A DNA stretch of 43,559 nt, from NCBI GenBank assembly GCA_017538965.1, contig JAFYHU010000016.1, positions 1-43,559 of the forward strand, read 5' to 3'. The stretch is from Oscillospiraceae bacterium (GTDB taxonomy: Bacteria; Bacillota; Clostridia; Oscillospirales; Oscillospiraceae). A model generated the notes under the pieces. It was given only the letters and a program-made list of their open reading frames with translations. It made no database searches and was not told where the DNA came from. Of this stretch, positions 18,784 to 27,342 are shown piece by piece; position 1 is the first letter of the stretch; the number at the start of each line of letters is the position of its first letter. A program made the translations under genes and the position numbers.

Positions 18784-20119
18784 CATCATACCGCCGTTCA
18801 ACCGATGAAAACGACGTGTATTCCGGAAGCCAGTTGAGCTGGATGGTTCCTGTCGCGCCCTTGCGGTTTTTCAGGATGATGGCCTCAGCCAGGTTCGGGT
18901 TTTCACTCTGCTTGTTGTAATACCCGTCGCGGTACAGACCGATGACCACGTCGGCATCCTGCTCGATGGCGCCGGATTCGCGCAGATCCGAGAGCATCGG
19001 GCGCTTGTCCTGTCGCGACTCGTTGGCACGCGAGAGCTGGGAAAGGCAGATCACCGGGACGTTCAGTTCCTTGGCCATGATCTTCATCATCCGGCTGATG
19101 TCGCTGACCGCCTGGGTACGGCTCTCGTTGGACCAGCTGTGTCCGCTTCCGGCGGACTGCATCAGCTGCAGATAGTCGATGACCACCAGATCCAGATTCT
19201 TGACGCGCCTGCACTGGGCGTTCATGTCCGACACCGTCAGCGTCGGGTTGTCGTCGATGCGGATGTCGGTGGTGCTGAGGGTCTGCGCGGCGTCGGTGAC
19301 GTCACGCCATTGGCGTTCGGTCAGCTGACCGGTCTGAAGATTCTGGGAGGGGATCAGCGCCGCCCGCGAGAGCAGGCGGGAGACCAGCTGTTCCCGCGAC
19401 ATCTCCAGGGAAAAGATGGCGACCGTTTTCCCGAGATTCAGCCCCGCGTTCAGGGCCATGTTCAGCGCGATGCTGGTTTTTCCCATGCCGGGCCGCGCCG
19501 CAATCAGGATCAGCTCTGATTTGTTCAGGCCGAGAATCATCCGATCGAGATCCGACAGCCCCGTTGAGATTCCCGGAAACTTTCTGCCGGAATCCGCGGC
19601 TTCGGACATCTGGTCGAAAACCGTCTGTACCACCGACGATACCGGCACCAGACCGCCGACGTTTCTGCCCTGGCGCAGGGCATAGATTTTCCGCTCCGCT
19701 GCTTCGAGAGCGGCATCCGCTTCTCCGCTTCCCTCGTAAACCAGCTTGTTGATGTCGTCCGCAGCCTCGCCGAGCCGGCGCAGCAGCGCGCGGTCGCTCA
19801 CGATGTCCGCATATTCCAGGACGTTTGCCGCCGTCGGCGTCATGCGCATGACTTCGGCCAGATACTGCTCGCAGTTGTCCTGCCAGACGCCTCGGGTGCG
19901 CATCTGGTTCAGAATCGTGACCGGGTCGATCGTAATGCCGTAGGCAAACATGTGGTAGATCGTCTCGTAGATATCCCGGTTCAGTTTTCCGTAAAACTCT
20001 TCCGCGCGCAGCTTTTCCATCACTGCCGGCGCGCAGTCCGGATCAATCAGAATCGAGCCGATCACCGCCTGTTCCGCCTGGGCGGAAAACGGGACCTTTC
20101 TCCCTAACAGCTCGTCCAT
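18773..20119 (-). CDS. dnaB: Replicative DNA helicase DnaB
   Basis: 448 residues: N-terminal helical collar (about 8-110), linker, and RecA-type helicase domain with Walker A ARPGMGKTS (208-216), IFSLEMSREQLVSRL, Walker B LDLVVIDYLQLM and an arginine-finger region (RESGAIEQDADVVIGLYR). It unwinds the fork as a hexamer (named DnaC in Bacillus). It starts 3 bases after rplI, with GGAAGG upstream of ATG. gdpP-rplI-dnaB is a conserved Firmicutes order. No intein is present. Confidence 0.97.
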   Translation of the reverse strand: MDELLGRKVPFSAQAEQAVIGSILIDPDCAPAVMEKLRAEEFYGKLNRDIYETIYHMFAYGITIDPVTILNQMRTRGVWQDNCEQYLAEVMRMTPTAANVLEYADIVSDRALLRRLGEAADDINKLVYEGSGEADAALEAAERKIYALRQGRNVGGLVPVSSVVQTVFDQMSEAADSGRKFPGISTGLSDLDRMILGLNKSELILIAARPGMGKTSIALNMALNAGLNLGKTVAIFSLEMSREQLVSRLLSRAALIPSQNLQTGQLTERQWRDVTDAAQTLSTTDIRIDDNPTLTVSDMNAQCRRVKNLDLVVIDYLQLMQSAGSGHSWSNESRTQAVSDISRMMKIMAKELNVPVICLSQLSRANESRQDKRPMLSDLRESGAIEQDADVVIGLYRDGYYNKQSENPNLAEAIILKNRKGATGTIQLNWLPEYTSFSSVERRYDDEN

Positions 20120-20122
20120 GAA

Positions 20123-20569
20123 TCAGCCTTCCACCACCAGAACAGAAATGTTTCCGCTTACCTCGTATCCGAGCTTTGCCTTCACGGTATAGCTTCCGTA
20201 GCTTTTGATGGGCTCGCTCTGGACGATCTTGTTCTTCTCGATGTCCATGTCAAACTGTTCCTTCAGCGCCTTGCTGATCGCTTCGGAAGTCACGGCGCCG
20301 AACAGTTTTCCTCCGTTGCCGGCTTTCGCGCGGATGGTCACCTGGACGGCTTCAAGCCGCTCGGCATATTCCTGCGCAACAGCCTTCTCCTTCGCCGCCT
20401 GCGCCGCTTTGGCCTTTTCCTTCAGCTTGATGGCATTGATGGCATCGGCCGTGGCCTCGGAGGCCAGCTTGCGGGGCAGCAGATAGTTGCGGGCGTAGCC
20501 GTCGGAGACTTCCTTGATCTCGCCCTTTTTCCCCTGCCCTCTGACATCCTGATTAAAAACAACCTTCAT
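20123..20569 (-). CDS. rplI: 50S ribosomal protein L9
   Basis: 148 residues, the normal length. The N-terminal RNA-binding part has the L9 signature ([26 protein letters not shown]), followed by a long connecting helix rich in Lys, Ala and Glu and a C-terminal domain ([14 protein letters not shown]). It lies between gdpP and dnaB. Its leader contains a 7-bp tandem repeat (20583-20618). Confidence 0.97.
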   Translation of the reverse strand: MKVVFNQDVRGQGKKGEIKEVSDGYARNYLLPRKLASEATADAINAIKLKEKAKAAQAAKEKAVAQEYAERLEAVQVTIRAKAGNGGKLFGAVTSEAISKALKEQFDMDIEKNKIVQSEPIKSYGSYTVKAKLGYEVSGNISVLVVEG

Positions 20570-20582
20570 TGTCTTCTCTCCC

Positions 20583-20618
20583 GTCTTTGAACTTTGAACT
20601 CTGAACTTTAAACTTTAA
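20583..20618. repeat. 7-bp tandem repeat AGTTYRR between gdpP and rplI
   Basis: On the minus strand AGTTTAA, AGTTCAG, AGTTCAA and AGTTCAA follow one another directly. The first TAA of the array is the gdpP stop. Same family as arrays at 22696, 25549, 26309, 37484, 37536, 39476 and 43317. Confidence 0.8.
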
Positions 20619-22609
20619 GAGTAGTACTCATTAATCGCCGCCAGGATTTTCTCCTCCGCCTGCTGCGGCGTCGTATTGCCGAGGCGGGCCGCCGCGGCGC
20701 TGCGGTTTCCTCCGCCGCCCATTTTTTCCATCAGAATCTGGACATTCAGTTCTCCGATGGAGCGGGCCGAGACATGCATGCCGCCCTCGCCGTCCGGAGA
20801 AGCGACCACCGAGGCTTCCACGCCCGAGATGTTGAGCAGTTCGTCCGCGGCCTGAGCCGCTACGAGGCGCTCCTGCTTTTCATCGGTTACCACCACGGCA
20901 ACCCCCCGGTAGAGCTGCGCGTTCTGCATCAGCTTGTAGCGCGCCACGGTGGTGTCCATATCAATCTGGAACAGCTTTTTCACTTCCGAGGTCTCGGCGC
21001 CTGCCCGGCGCAGCCAGGCTGCCGCATCAAAAGTCCGTTCGCCGGTGCGGATGGAAAAGCTCTTGGTGTCCAGAACGATGCCCGAGAGCAGCGCTTCGGC
21101 TTCCAGCTTCTTCAGATCGGAGGGTTCCATCAGCTCCTGCAGGATTTCGGTAATCAGTTCGCAGGCAGAAGATGCATAGGGCTCGATGAATCCCAGCGCT
21201 GCGTTCTGAATGTAGGTCGCGCCGACCCGATGATGGTCGATGACGGCGACCCGGTTGCAGGACGCCAGGAGGCTGGCATCCTCGACGCTCTCCGGCCGGT
21301 TGGTGTCGACGACCACCAGCAGCGTGCGCGCATCCGCCAGGATCATGGCTTCGTGCGGGGAAAGGAACGCATCCCGATAATCGGCATCCTTTTTCGCACG
21401 GTCGATGAGCATTCCTGCTGCGCTGAAGTTCTGGTCAATCACCACATGCGCCTTGATGCCCAGCTTCCGGGCCATACAGCAGATGCCCATATCGGCGCCC
21501 ACGGCATCCAGATCGGCATATTTGTGGCCCATGACGAAGACATGGGACGAATCCTTCATCAGTTCGGCCAGCGTATTGGCCATCACGCGCGATTTGACCT
21601 TCGTGCGCTTTTCAATCTCCAGTCCGCGCCCGCCGAAGAACTCGAAGTTGAGCCGGTTTTTGATCACCGTCTGGTCTCCTCCCCGGGAGAGCGCAAGCTC
21701 TGTGCCGATATCGGCAAACTGCAGGCCTTCTTCCAGGCTGCCGGCGTCCTCTCCGAATCCGATGCTGATGCTGGCGGGAATGCCGTTGGGATTCTCGACC
21801 TGATGCATCTCGGTGACAATGGGGAACTGCTCCTTCCGCATCTGATCGATGTCCTTTTTCTCGAACACGGCCAGATAGCGGTCTCTGTCATAGCGGCGCA
21901 GGAAGCCGTGATATTTCTCGCTCCACTTGTGCAGGCGGTCTTCCACGTTCTCGCGGATGTCATTTTTGACGCGGTCGGGGTAGTTGCGTACCAGTTCGTC
22001 CAGATTGTCAAGGACAATGACGGCCGGCACCGGACGCGACTGCTCGTACAGAATACGGGTGTTGTCGTAGTCCGTCACGTCCAGCCAGTAGGTAATGCCC
22101 ATGATGGCATTGTTTTCATCGTCTTTATCTCCGCGGATCAGATTGCCGAACATCTGATACTTGCGCTCCCGGATCTCGATCAGGCTGGGATAGCGGGTTT
22201 TCCCTTCCATCAGCCACTTTCCCGAGAAATCCGGAATCAGGGAAGCCAGCTGCGCATCAATACGCGTTCCGCCGACGCCGAACATCGCGAAAAACGCGTC
22301 GTTGCCCCAGACCACATCGGAATTGGAGAGCCGGAACACCGCCATCGGCAGCGGAAAGCTGAGCAGCGTGCTGTTCTTCGCGTTTTCCGTGTCATACGTG
22401 ATCGATTCGATGTAGGCATCCAGGGCTTTCGCATTGCGTCTGCGGGTAATGATGGAAACGATGAGAAGGACCAGGAATACTACCCCTTCCGCGATTGCCA
22501 GCCGGTAATGCTTCAGCAGGAACGCGGCCAGGGCAAACAGCGCGATGAAGAACAGATAGAGCACCTGGGTCGGTTCCAGAATCCGTTGATAAGACTGTTT
22601 GGATTTCAC
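20615..22609 (-). CDS. gdpP: Cyclic-di-AMP phosphodiesterase GdpP
   Basis: 664 residues from GTG at 22609, chosen because GAGGT is 5 bases upstream and the length fits the family (about 655-660). Order: two membrane helices (about 15-55), PAS-like domain, degenerate GGDEF (RRYDRDRYLAVFEK), DHH domain with GHKYADLDAVGAD and VIDHHRVGATYI, and DHHA1 with MGGGGNRSAAAA. GdpP hydrolyses c-di-AMP to pApA and so tunes osmolyte transport and cell-wall balance. A promoter lies just upstream, between polA and this gene. An earlier in-frame TTG at 22645 is less likely. Confidence 0.95.
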   Translation of the reverse strand: MKSKQSYQRILEPTQVLYLFFIALFALAAFLLKHYRLAIAEGVVFLVLLIVSIITRRRNAKALDAYIESITYDTENAKNSTLLSFPLPMAVFRLSNSDVVWGNDAFFAMFGVGGTRIDAQLASLIPDFSGKWLMEGKTRYPSLIEIRERKYQMFGNLIRGDKDDENNAIMGITYWLDVTDYDNTRILYEQSRPVPAVIVLDNLDELVRNYPDRVKNDIRENVEDRLHKWSEKYHGFLRRYDRDRYLAVFEKKDIDQMRKEQFPIVTEMHQVENPNGIPASISIGFGEDAGSLEEGLQFADIGTELALSRGGDQTVIKNRLNFEFFGGRGLEIEKRTKVKSRVMANTLAELMKDSSHVFVMGHKYADLDAVGADMGICCMARKLGIKAHVVIDQNFSAAGMLIDRAKKDADYRDAFLSPHEAMILADARTLLVVVDTNRPESVEDASLLASCNRVAVIDHHRVGATYIQNAALGFIEPYASSACELITEILQELMEPSDLKKLEAEALLSGIVLDTKSFSIRTGERTFDAAAWLRRAGAETSEVKKLFQIDMDTTVARYKLMQNAQLYRGVAVVVTDEKQERLVAAQAADELLNISGVEASVVASPDGEGGMHVSARSIGELNVQILMEKMGGGGNRSAAAARLGNTTPQQAEEKILAAINEYYS

Positions 22610-22644
22610 TGCGCACCTCAATCTCAGCAGGCTAAGATACAGCA

Positions 22645-22693
22645 AAGCCTTTTCCGATATAAAAAGTAAAGTTTATTATATCAGAAAAGGCTT
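22645..22693. other. Large hairpin between polA and gdpP
   Basis: AAGCCTTTTC (22645-22654) pairs perfectly with GAAAAGGCTT (22684-22693), and after one mismatch another 7 bp pair. No T tract follows on the minus strand, so it may be a weak polA terminator or a structure over the gdpP promoter, whose -10 lies in the loop. Confidence 0.6.
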
Positions 22694-22703
22694 ATAACTT
22701 CAA
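22675..22703 (-). promoter_or_regulatory. Promoter of gdpP-rplI-dnaB
   Basis: TTGAAG (22698-22703) and a perfect TATAAT (22675-22680) are 17 bases apart. The -35 is supplied by the 7-bp repeat that also carries the polA stop codon. Confidence 0.62.
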
Positions 22704-22713
22704 CTACCAACTA
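22696..22713. repeat. 7-bp tandem repeat at the polA stop codon
   Basis: On the minus strand TAG (stop of polA) begins TAGTTGGTAGTTGAAGTT, two and a half AGTTNNN units. Confidence 0.7.
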
Positions 22714-25356
22714 ATGCGCTTCTGCCCACGTCCGTCCCCAGTTCGCCTCTACCGTCAGCGGCACCGACAGCGCCGTCACCTGTTCCATCTCGGCGCGGAG
22801 AATTTCTGCCGTGCGCTCTGCTTCGTCTTCCGGACACTCGACGATCAGTTCGTCGTGTACCTGCAGGACCAGCCGGCCGGCCAGGCCTTCCGCAATCAGC
22901 CGGTCACGCACGCGGACCATGGCCAGTTTGATGATGTCGGCCGCTGTGCCCTGGATGGGCATGTTCAGCGCAACCCGTTCCCCGAAGGAGCGGGTGTTGA
23001 AGTTTGCGCTCTTCAACTCGGGCAGATCGCGCTTGCGGTTCCACAGGGTGCGGACACAGCCGTCGCGCCGCGCCTGTTCCACCACGTTGTGCATATAGTC
23101 CCGCACTCCGGTAAAGCGGCTCAGATAGGCTTCCATGTAGGCCTTCGCTTCGGCCGGGCGCACCCCGATGTCCTGGGCCAGCGAAAAGGCGGAAATGCCG
23201 TAGACAATCCCGAAGTTGACCGCCTTCGCGCGCGAGCGCATCGTATGCGTCACCTCGTCCAGGGGCACGTTGAAGACCTGCGAAGCCGTAACCGCGTGAA
23301 AGTCCTCCCCGGAGAGGAAAGCCTGCTGCATTGCCTCATCCCCCGAGATATGCGCCAGCAGGCGCAGCTCGATCTGGCTGTAGTCGGCGTCGACCAGCAC
23401 CGATCCTTTCGGCGCCGCAAACATGGTGCGGATCTGCGCCCCCAGCTCGCGCCGAACGGGGATGTTCTGCAGATTGGGCTCGGTCGAGGACAGGCGCCCC
23501 GTTGCCGTGACGGTCATCTGAAAACTGGTGTGGATCCGCCCGTCCGGCGCGATGACCCTCAGCAGGCCGTCCGCATAGGTGCTCTTCAGTTTTGTCAGCG
23601 TGCGGTAATCCAGCACCTTCTGCACAATCGGATGCTTGTCGCGCAGACGCTCGAGCACGTCGGCGTTTGTGCTCCAGCCTGTTTTCGTCTTCTTGCCGGC
23701 CGGCAGCATCAGCTCTTCGAACAGTACCGTGCCCAGCTGTTTGGGGGAAAGAATGTTGAAGGGATGCCCCGCCAGCGCGCAGATTTCTTCCTCCAGCGCG
23801 CTGATGCCGGCCGTCAGCCCCTCGCCGTAGGCGGTCAGGGCTGCACGGTCCACCAGGAAGCCCTTCTCCTCCATCTCGGACAGGACGCGGCAGAGCGGAA
23901 GTTCGATTTCCGAGAAGAGCGCCGTCATGCCCTCTTTCTCGAGCGCCTTTGTCAGTATCGGGGTCAGCGCGGCGATCTGGGCTGCCGCACAGGGGTCCTC
24001 TCCCGTCTGCCAGCGCATGCTGAGCGCGGGAATGCTGTAGTCGGAATCGGTCGCCCGCAGCAGATAGGCGGCAAGCGCGACATCGAATACGAAGCCGTCC
24101 CGCGAGAGTCCCGCGGCTGCAGTCAGATTCATCAGGTCCTTGACCCCGTGGGCGCTTTTCTTCACATTCTCCGAGAAGACCGTCTGCAGGGCAGCGTCAA
24201 AAGCCTCCGGGTCGAGGAGCATCTGCGTCAGGCGGTAAACCGTCCCGTCTCCGGGCACCGGGCAGAGCTCCAGCATTCCCAGGTCTCCGTCCGGCAGCGA
24301 TACCGCCGTCCACTCTGCCTCGCGCGCCTTCTTCAGAACCGCGTCCAGCTCCGCCGCGTCCTCCACATTCCGTACTTCCGTGTTCCCCTTGCCTTCCCCT
24401 TCAGGGGAAGGTGGCGCCGCAGCGCCGGATGAGGTCCCCGCAGCAGCGGGCATTTCCACTTTTTCTAATTTCCACTGTTCAATCAGTCTTCGAAACCCGA
24501 GCCGCCGCATCATCGCCAGCAGCTCCGGGGTTCTCTTCAGCGACCAGCGCAGATTTTCGGCTGCCGTGCCGGGACAGGTCTCGCATTTCTCAAGCGGGAC
24601 CTCCCGGAAGATCGTGGCCAGCCAGAAAGACGTGTGCGCGCTCCCCTCGCCTTCCGTCAGCTTTTTCCGCAGGCTGTCCTTTATTTCGGCCTGCGGGTCC
24701 TTTACCGCGTCATATACGCCGTCCAGGGATCCGAAGCGGCGAACAAGATCCAGCGCCGTCTTCTCGCCTACCCCGGGCACGCCGGGGATATTGTCCGAGC
24801 TGTCGCCCATCAGGGCTTTCAGGTCCACCAGCCGTTTCGGCGGAAAACCGTATTCTTCCTGAAAGACCTCGGGGGTATACAGTGTATGATCGCTTTTTCC
24901 GCCGCGGGACACGACATGAACGACCCCGACCTGCCCGTCCACCAGCTGTAGGGCATCGCGGTCGCCGGTAACCAGCAGACAGCTGTCCCCTTCCTTTTCG
25001 CATTGTGCGGACAGGGTACCGAGAATGTCGTCGGCCTCATAGCCTGCAAGTTCGATTCTCGTGATGCCGAGCACATCCAGCACTTCTTTCAGAATGGGCA
25101 TCTGGACGGCCAGTTCCTCGGGCATCGGCTTGCGCTGGGCTTTGTAAAAGCCGCAGGCGCGGTGCCGGAAGGTCGGCTCGTGCCGGTCAAAAGCCACGGC
25201 CAGCGCATCCGGCTTGTACTCCTCCAGAAGAGGGCGCAGGATGGCGAGAAAGCCGTAAACGGCATTGGTCGGGGTGCCGTCCGGGGCATTCAGGGTCCGT
25301 ACGCCGTAAAACGCCCGGTTGACAAGACTGTTGCCGTCAATCGCCATCAGAATCAT
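22711..25356 (-). CDS. polA: DNA polymerase I
   Basis: 881 residues. The N-terminal 5' nuclease (about 1-290) has AIDGNSLVNRAFYG, YEADDILGTL, TGDRDALQLV and GDSSDNIPGVPGVGEKTA. A middle exonuclease-like domain (about 330-500) lacks the DxE and other acidic residues of proofreading enzymes, so it is probably inactive, as in Bacillus. The polymerase domain has DADYSQIELRLLAHISGD, KAVNFGIVYGIS and HDELIVECPE. Residues about 303-325 (AAAGTSSGAAAPPSPEGEGKG) are a Pro/Gly/Ala-rich insert encoded by a copy of a dispersed intergenic palindromic element. It fills the linker between nuclease and exonuclease-like domains, where it should be tolerated. ATG at 25356 has GGAG upstream. Confidence 0.96.
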   Translation of the reverse strand: MILMAIDGNSLVNRAFYGVRTLNAPDGTPTNAVYGFLAILRPLLEEYKPDALAVAFDRHEPTFRHRACGFYKAQRKPMPEELAVQMPILKEVLDVLGITRIELAGYEADDILGTLSAQCEKEGDSCLLVTGDRDALQLVDGQVGVVHVVSRGGKSDHTLYTPEVFQEEYGFPPKRLVDLKALMGDSSDNIPGVPGVGEKTALDLVRRFGSLDGVYDAVKDPQAEIKDSLRKKLTEGEGSAHTSFWLATIFREVPLEKCETCPGTAAENLRWSLKRTPELLAMMRRLGFRRLIEQWKLEKVEMPAAAGTSSGAAAPPSPEGEGKGNTEVRNVEDAAELDAVLKKAREAEWTAVSLPDGDLGMLELCPVPGDGTVYRLTQMLLDPEAFDAALQTVFSENVKKSAHGVKDLMNLTAAAGLSRDGFVFDVALAAYLLRATDSDYSIPALSMRWQTGEDPCAAAQIAALTPILTKALEKEGMTALFSEIELPLCRVLSEMEEKGFLVDRAALTAYGEGLTAGISALEEEICALAGHPFNILSPKQLGTVLFEELMLPAGKKTKTGWSTNADVLERLRDKHPIVQKVLDYRTLTKLKSTYADGLLRVIAPDGRIHTSFQMTVTATGRLSSTEPNLQNIPVRRELGAQIRTMFAAPKGSVLVDADYSQIELRLLAHISGDEAMQQAFLSGEDFHAVTASQVFNVPLDEVTHTMRSRAKAVNFGIVYGISAFSLAQDIGVRPAEAKAYMEAYLSRFTGVRDYMHNVVEQARRDGCVRTLWNRKRDLPELKSANFNTRSFGERVALNMPIQGTAADIIKLAMVRVRDRLIAEGLAGRLVLQVHDELIVECPEDEAERTAEILRAEMEQVTALSVPLTVEANWGRTWAEAH
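24383..24449. repeat. Palindromic element (family B) inserted in frame in polA
   Basis: CCTTGCCTTCCCCTT...GGGGAAGGTGGC, a GC palindrome, then GGATGAGGTCCCCGCAGCAGCGG. The same order of blocks occurs in intergenic copies at 38481-38623 and 43243-43309. It encodes about 22 residues of the DNA polymerase I linker and keeps the frame. Confidence 0.85.
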
Positions 25357-25381
25357 ACGTACTCACTCCATTCTTTCGGGA

Positions 25382-25412
25382 GTGTGTCAGGGGGACGGTT
25401 CTCCTGACACAC
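25382..25412. repeat. REP-like palindrome with GGGGACGGTTC core
   Basis: GTGTGTCAG and CTGACACAC flank a core containing GGGGACGGTTC. A second copy of the core with different arms is at 33541-33565. Here it may end transcription of the catabolic operon before polA. Confidence 0.7.
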
Positions 25413-25476
25413 TTTACCGCCGGTTTTTTATCAGTTTACCCCAAACCCCCGTCAATATCAACCACGAACTTCTCCC

Positions 25477-25578
25477 CGCCCGCAGGCGCCTTGCCTTCCC
25501 CTTTGCTTCCTCGTAGGGAGCGATCCCCGCGCCCGCAGGCGCCATCTCCTGCCAACTGCCAACTGATCTTTTAACTTT
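25477..25578. repeat. Cluster of family A/B fragments and a 7-bp repeat between metallophosphoesterase and polA
   Basis: CCCGCCCGCAGGCGCCTTGCC (in part, 25477 on), then CGTAGGGAGCGATCCCCGC with GCCCGCAGGCGCC (25512-25543), then (AGTTGGC) units read on the minus strand (25549-25565). The 227-base gap 25357-25583 holds only these repeats and the GGGGACGGTTC palindrome. Confidence 0.75.
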
Positions 25579-25583
25579 CTCCT

Positions 25584-26285
25584 CTACCCTGCGCTCTCAT
25601 AGAATCTCTCGCCTGTCTCCAGACGGACGCAGGCCAGTCTGCCGCCCTGCCCGGTCCCGTAGGCACAGCCGCAGTCAATCCACATGATTTTTCCGTCCTG
25701 CAGGATTTCCATCGGGATGATGCCGGAAAGATACTCCGTCGGCGTGTGCCCGCAGACCATCAGATCCTGCGGAAACTCCACCCCGCTGCCGGGTGCGATT
25801 CTGTTCCAGACGGCAAATTCCGTTTTGTTCTTCAGCCCCGCCGCGCCCTCGCTGAAAAGAAACGTCGGCGAGGCGTGCACCAGCAGAATTCTTTTCCCGT
25901 TGACGTTGATTTCCATGTTCTCCGGCAGTTCGCGGAGATAGTTCAGGATTCGGTCTTTTGTTCTCTGCGATTCTCTGAGAAACGCATAGTAGGTCACCCA
26001 GCCCCCGTTGAGGTTGCACCAGCGATCCATTTTCCGGATCCATCCGTCAAAATCCGTATCCGGGTCCGCATCCAGAAAATCCAGCATCATATACTCATGG
26101 TTTCCGAGAAGCATATGAATATTGGGCGCTTCCATGATCTCTTTCAGGATGGTAATGCCGCTCGGATTCCGGTCTATGACATCCCCGAGGATATAGAGCG
26201 TGTCGCTCCTGCGGAATCCGATCCTCTTCAGCATTCTGTGATACGGCCGGATTCTGCCGTGAATATCCGAAAGAACATAGGTCAT
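25584..26285 (-). CDS. Metallophosphoesterase (PrpE/PP1-like serine/threonine phosphatase or ApaH-like)
   Basis: 233 residues with the binuclear-metal motifs of the PPP-type family: SDIHGR near the start (D-x-H-G), LGDVIDRNP (G-D-x-x-D-R), LLGNHEYM (G-N-H-E), later LLVHASP and VCGHTPT. It could dephosphorylate proteins or cleave dinucleoside polyphosphates; the sequence does not decide. ATG at 26285 is preferred over the in-frame GTG at 26309 because AAAGGG lies 8 bases upstream. It follows lplA by 30 bases and may be the last gene of the catabolic operon. Confidence 0.85.
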   Translation of the reverse strand: MTYVLSDIHGRIRPYHRMLKRIGFRRSDTLYILGDVIDRNPSGITILKEIMEAPNIHMLLGNHEYMMLDFLDADPDTDFDGWIRKMDRWCNLNGGWVTYYAFLRESQRTKDRILNYLRELPENMEINVNGKRILLVHASPTFLFSEGAAGLKNKTEFAVWNRIAPGSGVEFPQDLMVCGHTPTEYLSGIIPMEILQDGKIMWIDCGCAYGTGQGGRLACVRLETGERFYESAG

Positions 26286-26308
26286 CTGATCATCCCTTTC
26301 CCCGTGCA

Positions 26309-26340
26309 CTGCCGACTACTTGCTGCCAACTAACAACTCT
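26309..26340. repeat. Degenerate 7-bp repeat at the lplA stop codon
   Basis: Minus strand AGTTGTTAGTTGGCAGCAAGTAGTCGGCAG: two to three AGTTNNN units encode the last residues of lplA and its TAG stop. Confidence 0.6.
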
Positions 26341-27308
26341 AAAATTTCCTCTTCCCGGATACCGCCGAACAGAGCAGGAATCTCAAAACGGGAGAAGACC
26401 TTTCGGAGAGCCTCCCGCTCCGGTCTGACGCCGCGCAGCGCCTCTGTGAGCTCTGTCTGCGGAGCGGTGGCCATAAAATCCCCGTAGAAGACGATGTCCT
26501 CGATGCGTCCGGCATGAACCTTCATCCGAATCTCCAGCGTTCCCCCCGGAAACCGCTCCCTCTTGCGGCAGTCATAATCCGGGCTGCGGCCGTAGGTCCA
26601 TTCCCAGCTCCGGTATTTGCTTTCCGCAAGCTCCCGGATTTCCGCGTATTCCGCATCGCTCAGCGTTTCCTGCTCCGGTCCTTCCGGCGTCAGCTCTTTC
26701 AGGAGTCTCTCCCAAAATTGCTGCAGACCGATGCCCTCCGGGAGATAGTCCGACAGGTTGCCGACGCGCGCCCGTACGGATTTGGCGCTCTTGGAGCGGA
26801 ACTTGGACGGATCTGCCTGCAGCGCCCCGGCAATCATCGCAGGGTCGGAGTGAAAGAGCAGCGTTCCGTGGTGCAGAATCCGTCCTTTGACGATGCGCTG
26901 TGCCACGCCGGAAACCTTCTTTCCGTCCACGAGGATGTCGTTTCGCCCGCTGGTCTGAGCGCAGACGCCCATCGCGGCGAGTGCCCGGCAGACCGGTTCG
27001 GTAAAGCGCCGGATCGACAGATCCTCGGCATTGCCGACGTCGCAGATGAAGGAGTAGTTCAGGTTCCCGAGGTCGTGATATACCGCGCCGCCCCCGGTCA
27101 TGCGCCGCACAACCGTGATGCCGTGCTCCTCGACAAAGGCGGCGTTGATCTCCTCCGCCGTATTCTGGTTCAGCCCGATGACGACAGTGTTGGCGTTCTG
27201 CCAGAGCAGCAGCCATTCGCCCTCACGCCTGTTTTCCAGAATGTACTGTTCCAGCGCCAGATTATAGCAGGGGTCCGTCGACCCGGTTTCCAGATATCGC
27301 ACGGCCAT
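26316..27308 (-). CDS. lplA: Lipoate-protein ligase A
   Basis: 330 residues with the LplA signature RRMTGGGAVYHDLGNLNYSF, the Lys/Arg-containing GRNDILVDGKKVSGVAQR and HHGTLLFHSD. LplA activates free lipoate with ATP and attaches it to the Lys of lipoyl domains. It sits downstream of the E2 and E3 genes, both of which carry lipoyl domains, so it most likely charges them. The C-terminal accessory domain is present (from about 250). ATG at 27308 is preferred: AAGGAGGT lies 7 bases upstream, whereas the GTG at 27317 overlaps it. Its last residues (LLVGSK) come from the 7-bp repeat. Confidence 0.94.
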   Translation of the reverse strand: MAVRYLETGSTDPCYNLALEQYILENRREGEWLLLWQNANTVVIGLNQNTAEEINAAFVEEHGITVVRRMTGGGAVYHDLGNLNYSFICDVGNAEDLSIRRFTEPVCRALAAMGVCAQTSGRNDILVDGKKVSGVAQRIVKGRILHHGTLLFHSDPAMIAGALQADPSKFRSKSAKSVRARVGNLSDYLPEGIGLQQFWERLLKELTPEGPEQETLSDAEYAEIRELAESKYRSWEWTYGRSPDYDCRKRERFPGGTLEIRMKVHAGRIEDIVFYGDFMATAPQTELTEALRGVRPEREALRKVFSRFEIPALFGGIREEEILELLVGSK

Positions 27309-27342
27309 CTCCCGCACCTCCTTCCGATTGCCGGCTGTTCAC

